Shown: positions 63,019-64,000 of the stretch, one piece after another | How the letters are laid out: each line of letters opens with the position of its first letter | How positions within the stretch are numbered: the stretch's first letter is position 1 | DNA from: Notamacropus eugenii | Taxonomy: Eukaryota > Chordata > Mammalia > Diprotodontia > Macropodidae | NCBI RefSeq assembly: GCF_028372415.1 | Contig: NC_092876.1 | Location: 220,831,528 to 220,895,527 of the forward strand | Length of the DNA stretch: 64,000 nt | Direction: 5' to 3' | The notes under the pieces: generated by a model | The model's input: only the letters and a program-made list of their open reading frames with translations | Databases searched by the model: none | Told to the model about the DNA's origin: nothing | Made by a program: the position numbers and the translations under genes

Positions 63019-64000
63019 TCATTGAGAAATTATTCAGTATTTTTCTTTGATAATGTAAATACAACTCATTGTTTAATTCCAGTTAGACACAAGCATTTAT
63101 TTTATAAATTGAGGCACAGCTAGATCAAAATTCAAATATTTTAGAAGTAGATTAGAATAGCTTCCAATAGTAGGGTAAATGTGAAACTTTTCTAATATTA
63201 CTAACAGGCAGCTCATGAAATCTAGACCAGAAAATAAAAGGAAAAACACCGATCAACCTTATAAATAGAACCAAGGATTAAAAACTAGAGGAGTTGAGAG
63301 GCACCTAGAAAATATAAACAAAGAGCTATGAGAGGTCAAAGGAAGGAGAAAGAATTTCAAGCTGGGAGCATTAGAGAAAAATGTCATGGGGAATATGTTA
63401 CCTGAACTTCGCCTTGAAGGACTGAAAAGAGTTCAATAGACAAGGACTAGACAGTGAGTGCATTCCAGATGTGCAGGGTGATGTGAGCAAAAAACGCAGG
63501 AACATTGAGTTGTAAATGTTAAAGGGATGGTGACTGGTTCAGCTTAGCAGTAGTGTAGAGTCTGCGAATGGAGTTACGGAATCGTTAAGTTGGATATTTT
63601 GGAGTTAAGTTAAAGATTTTAAATGTAAAAAAAAATTGATGAGGGGTAGGAATAAGGACAAACAAGAAGATTTTTAGGTGGGAAGAATATCCTCCAAGAG
63701 AAGAAATAAAGGCATGTTCTTAAGTGACTTGGTCATATGTCTTTCAAAAGATTCCACATAACTGATGAACACATTTCCAAACACTTGTAATTAATTTGAC
63801 CCAAGTACCAAAAATAAAACACAGGAACAATTTATGTATGATAACTTGTTCAACCTAATGCTATGCAGAGCCTAATCTATACTTTCTAAGATTGGGCTAA
63901 GTCAACCTAGCACAGAGGAACCTAGAAGACAGTAGAGATAAAGGAGAATAGTCTGAAGCCTGAGTAAAGGATGAATAAGAGTTTGAGGAAATTTCTTTTT
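63019..64000. other. Gene-free flank with an unassigned old repeat
   Basis: 63340-63610 carries phrases (ACTTCGCCTTGAAGGACTGA, GTGCATTCCAGATGTGCAGG) in common with the dispersed family at 8980-9320 and 14930-15480. No SLC4A10 exon or other gene is seen. Confidence 0.45.

Noticed and set aside
40886-64000. SLC4A10 exons, expected next by human gene order
   Set aside because: No frame resembles the bicarbonate transporter and no splice-bounded conserved ORF is seen; the gene probably starts beyond the window or has only noncoding 5' exons here.

Overview
This window is vertebrate, almost certainly marsupial, nuclear DNA. It is AT-rich, carries spliced genes with long introns, and holds about half of one housekeeping gene and the whole of one developmental gene. 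The marsupial call rests on the repeats. There are two tRNA-derived SINEs of the kind common in opossum and Australian marsupials, several MIR-type SINEs, L2 and CR1/L3 LINE fossils, and a young-looking ORF1-only LINE-1 relative (HAL1-like) at 59644-62494. I cannot name the species.

Layout. (1) 1-25475: the 3' half of PSMD14 (proteasome lid deubiquitinase Rpn11/POH1) on the + strand. Five coding exons encode residues about 155-310, followed by a short 3' UTR ending at an AATAAA near 25451. The introns hold SINEs, L2 pieces, a retrocopy of 7SL RNA (10340-10606), a 5S rRNA-like sequence (23312-23416) and a palindromic hAT-type MITE (18911-19113). (2) 25476-30600: a 5 kb intergenic interval with two or three MIR fragments and a CpG-rich block at about 28980-29530. 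(3) About 30600-40885: the complete TBR1 gene (T-box brain transcription factor) on the + strand. Six coding exons join in frame to 679 codons plus stop, and the 3' UTR of about 1.7 kb contains an AU-rich element. Intron 2 uses a GC donor. (4) 40886-64000: gene-free flank with CTCF-like motifs, a possible conserved noncoding block (45400-45930), a 47-bp CA/CG/CA tract, nested LINE/SINE fossils (51560-53475) and the HAL1-like element.

PSMD14 and TBR1 are adjacent and in the same orientation, which is the order I know from human chromosome 2q24. In human SLC4A10 follows, but I see none of its coding exons here. The two genes do not share a pathway. PSMD14 is a constitutive proteasome subunit, and TBR1 specifies deep-layer glutamatergic cortical neurons. 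The neighbouring noncoding blocks could be TBR1 enhancers lying inside PSMD14 introns, but the sequence alone cannot show that.

I found no CRISPR array, no operon, no viral gene and no clearly undescribed biological system. The items most worth checking are the GC-AG intron with the adjacent CA-repeat next to the following donor in TBR1, the ORF2-less LINE unit with intact ends and target-site duplications, and the small-RNA retrocopies.
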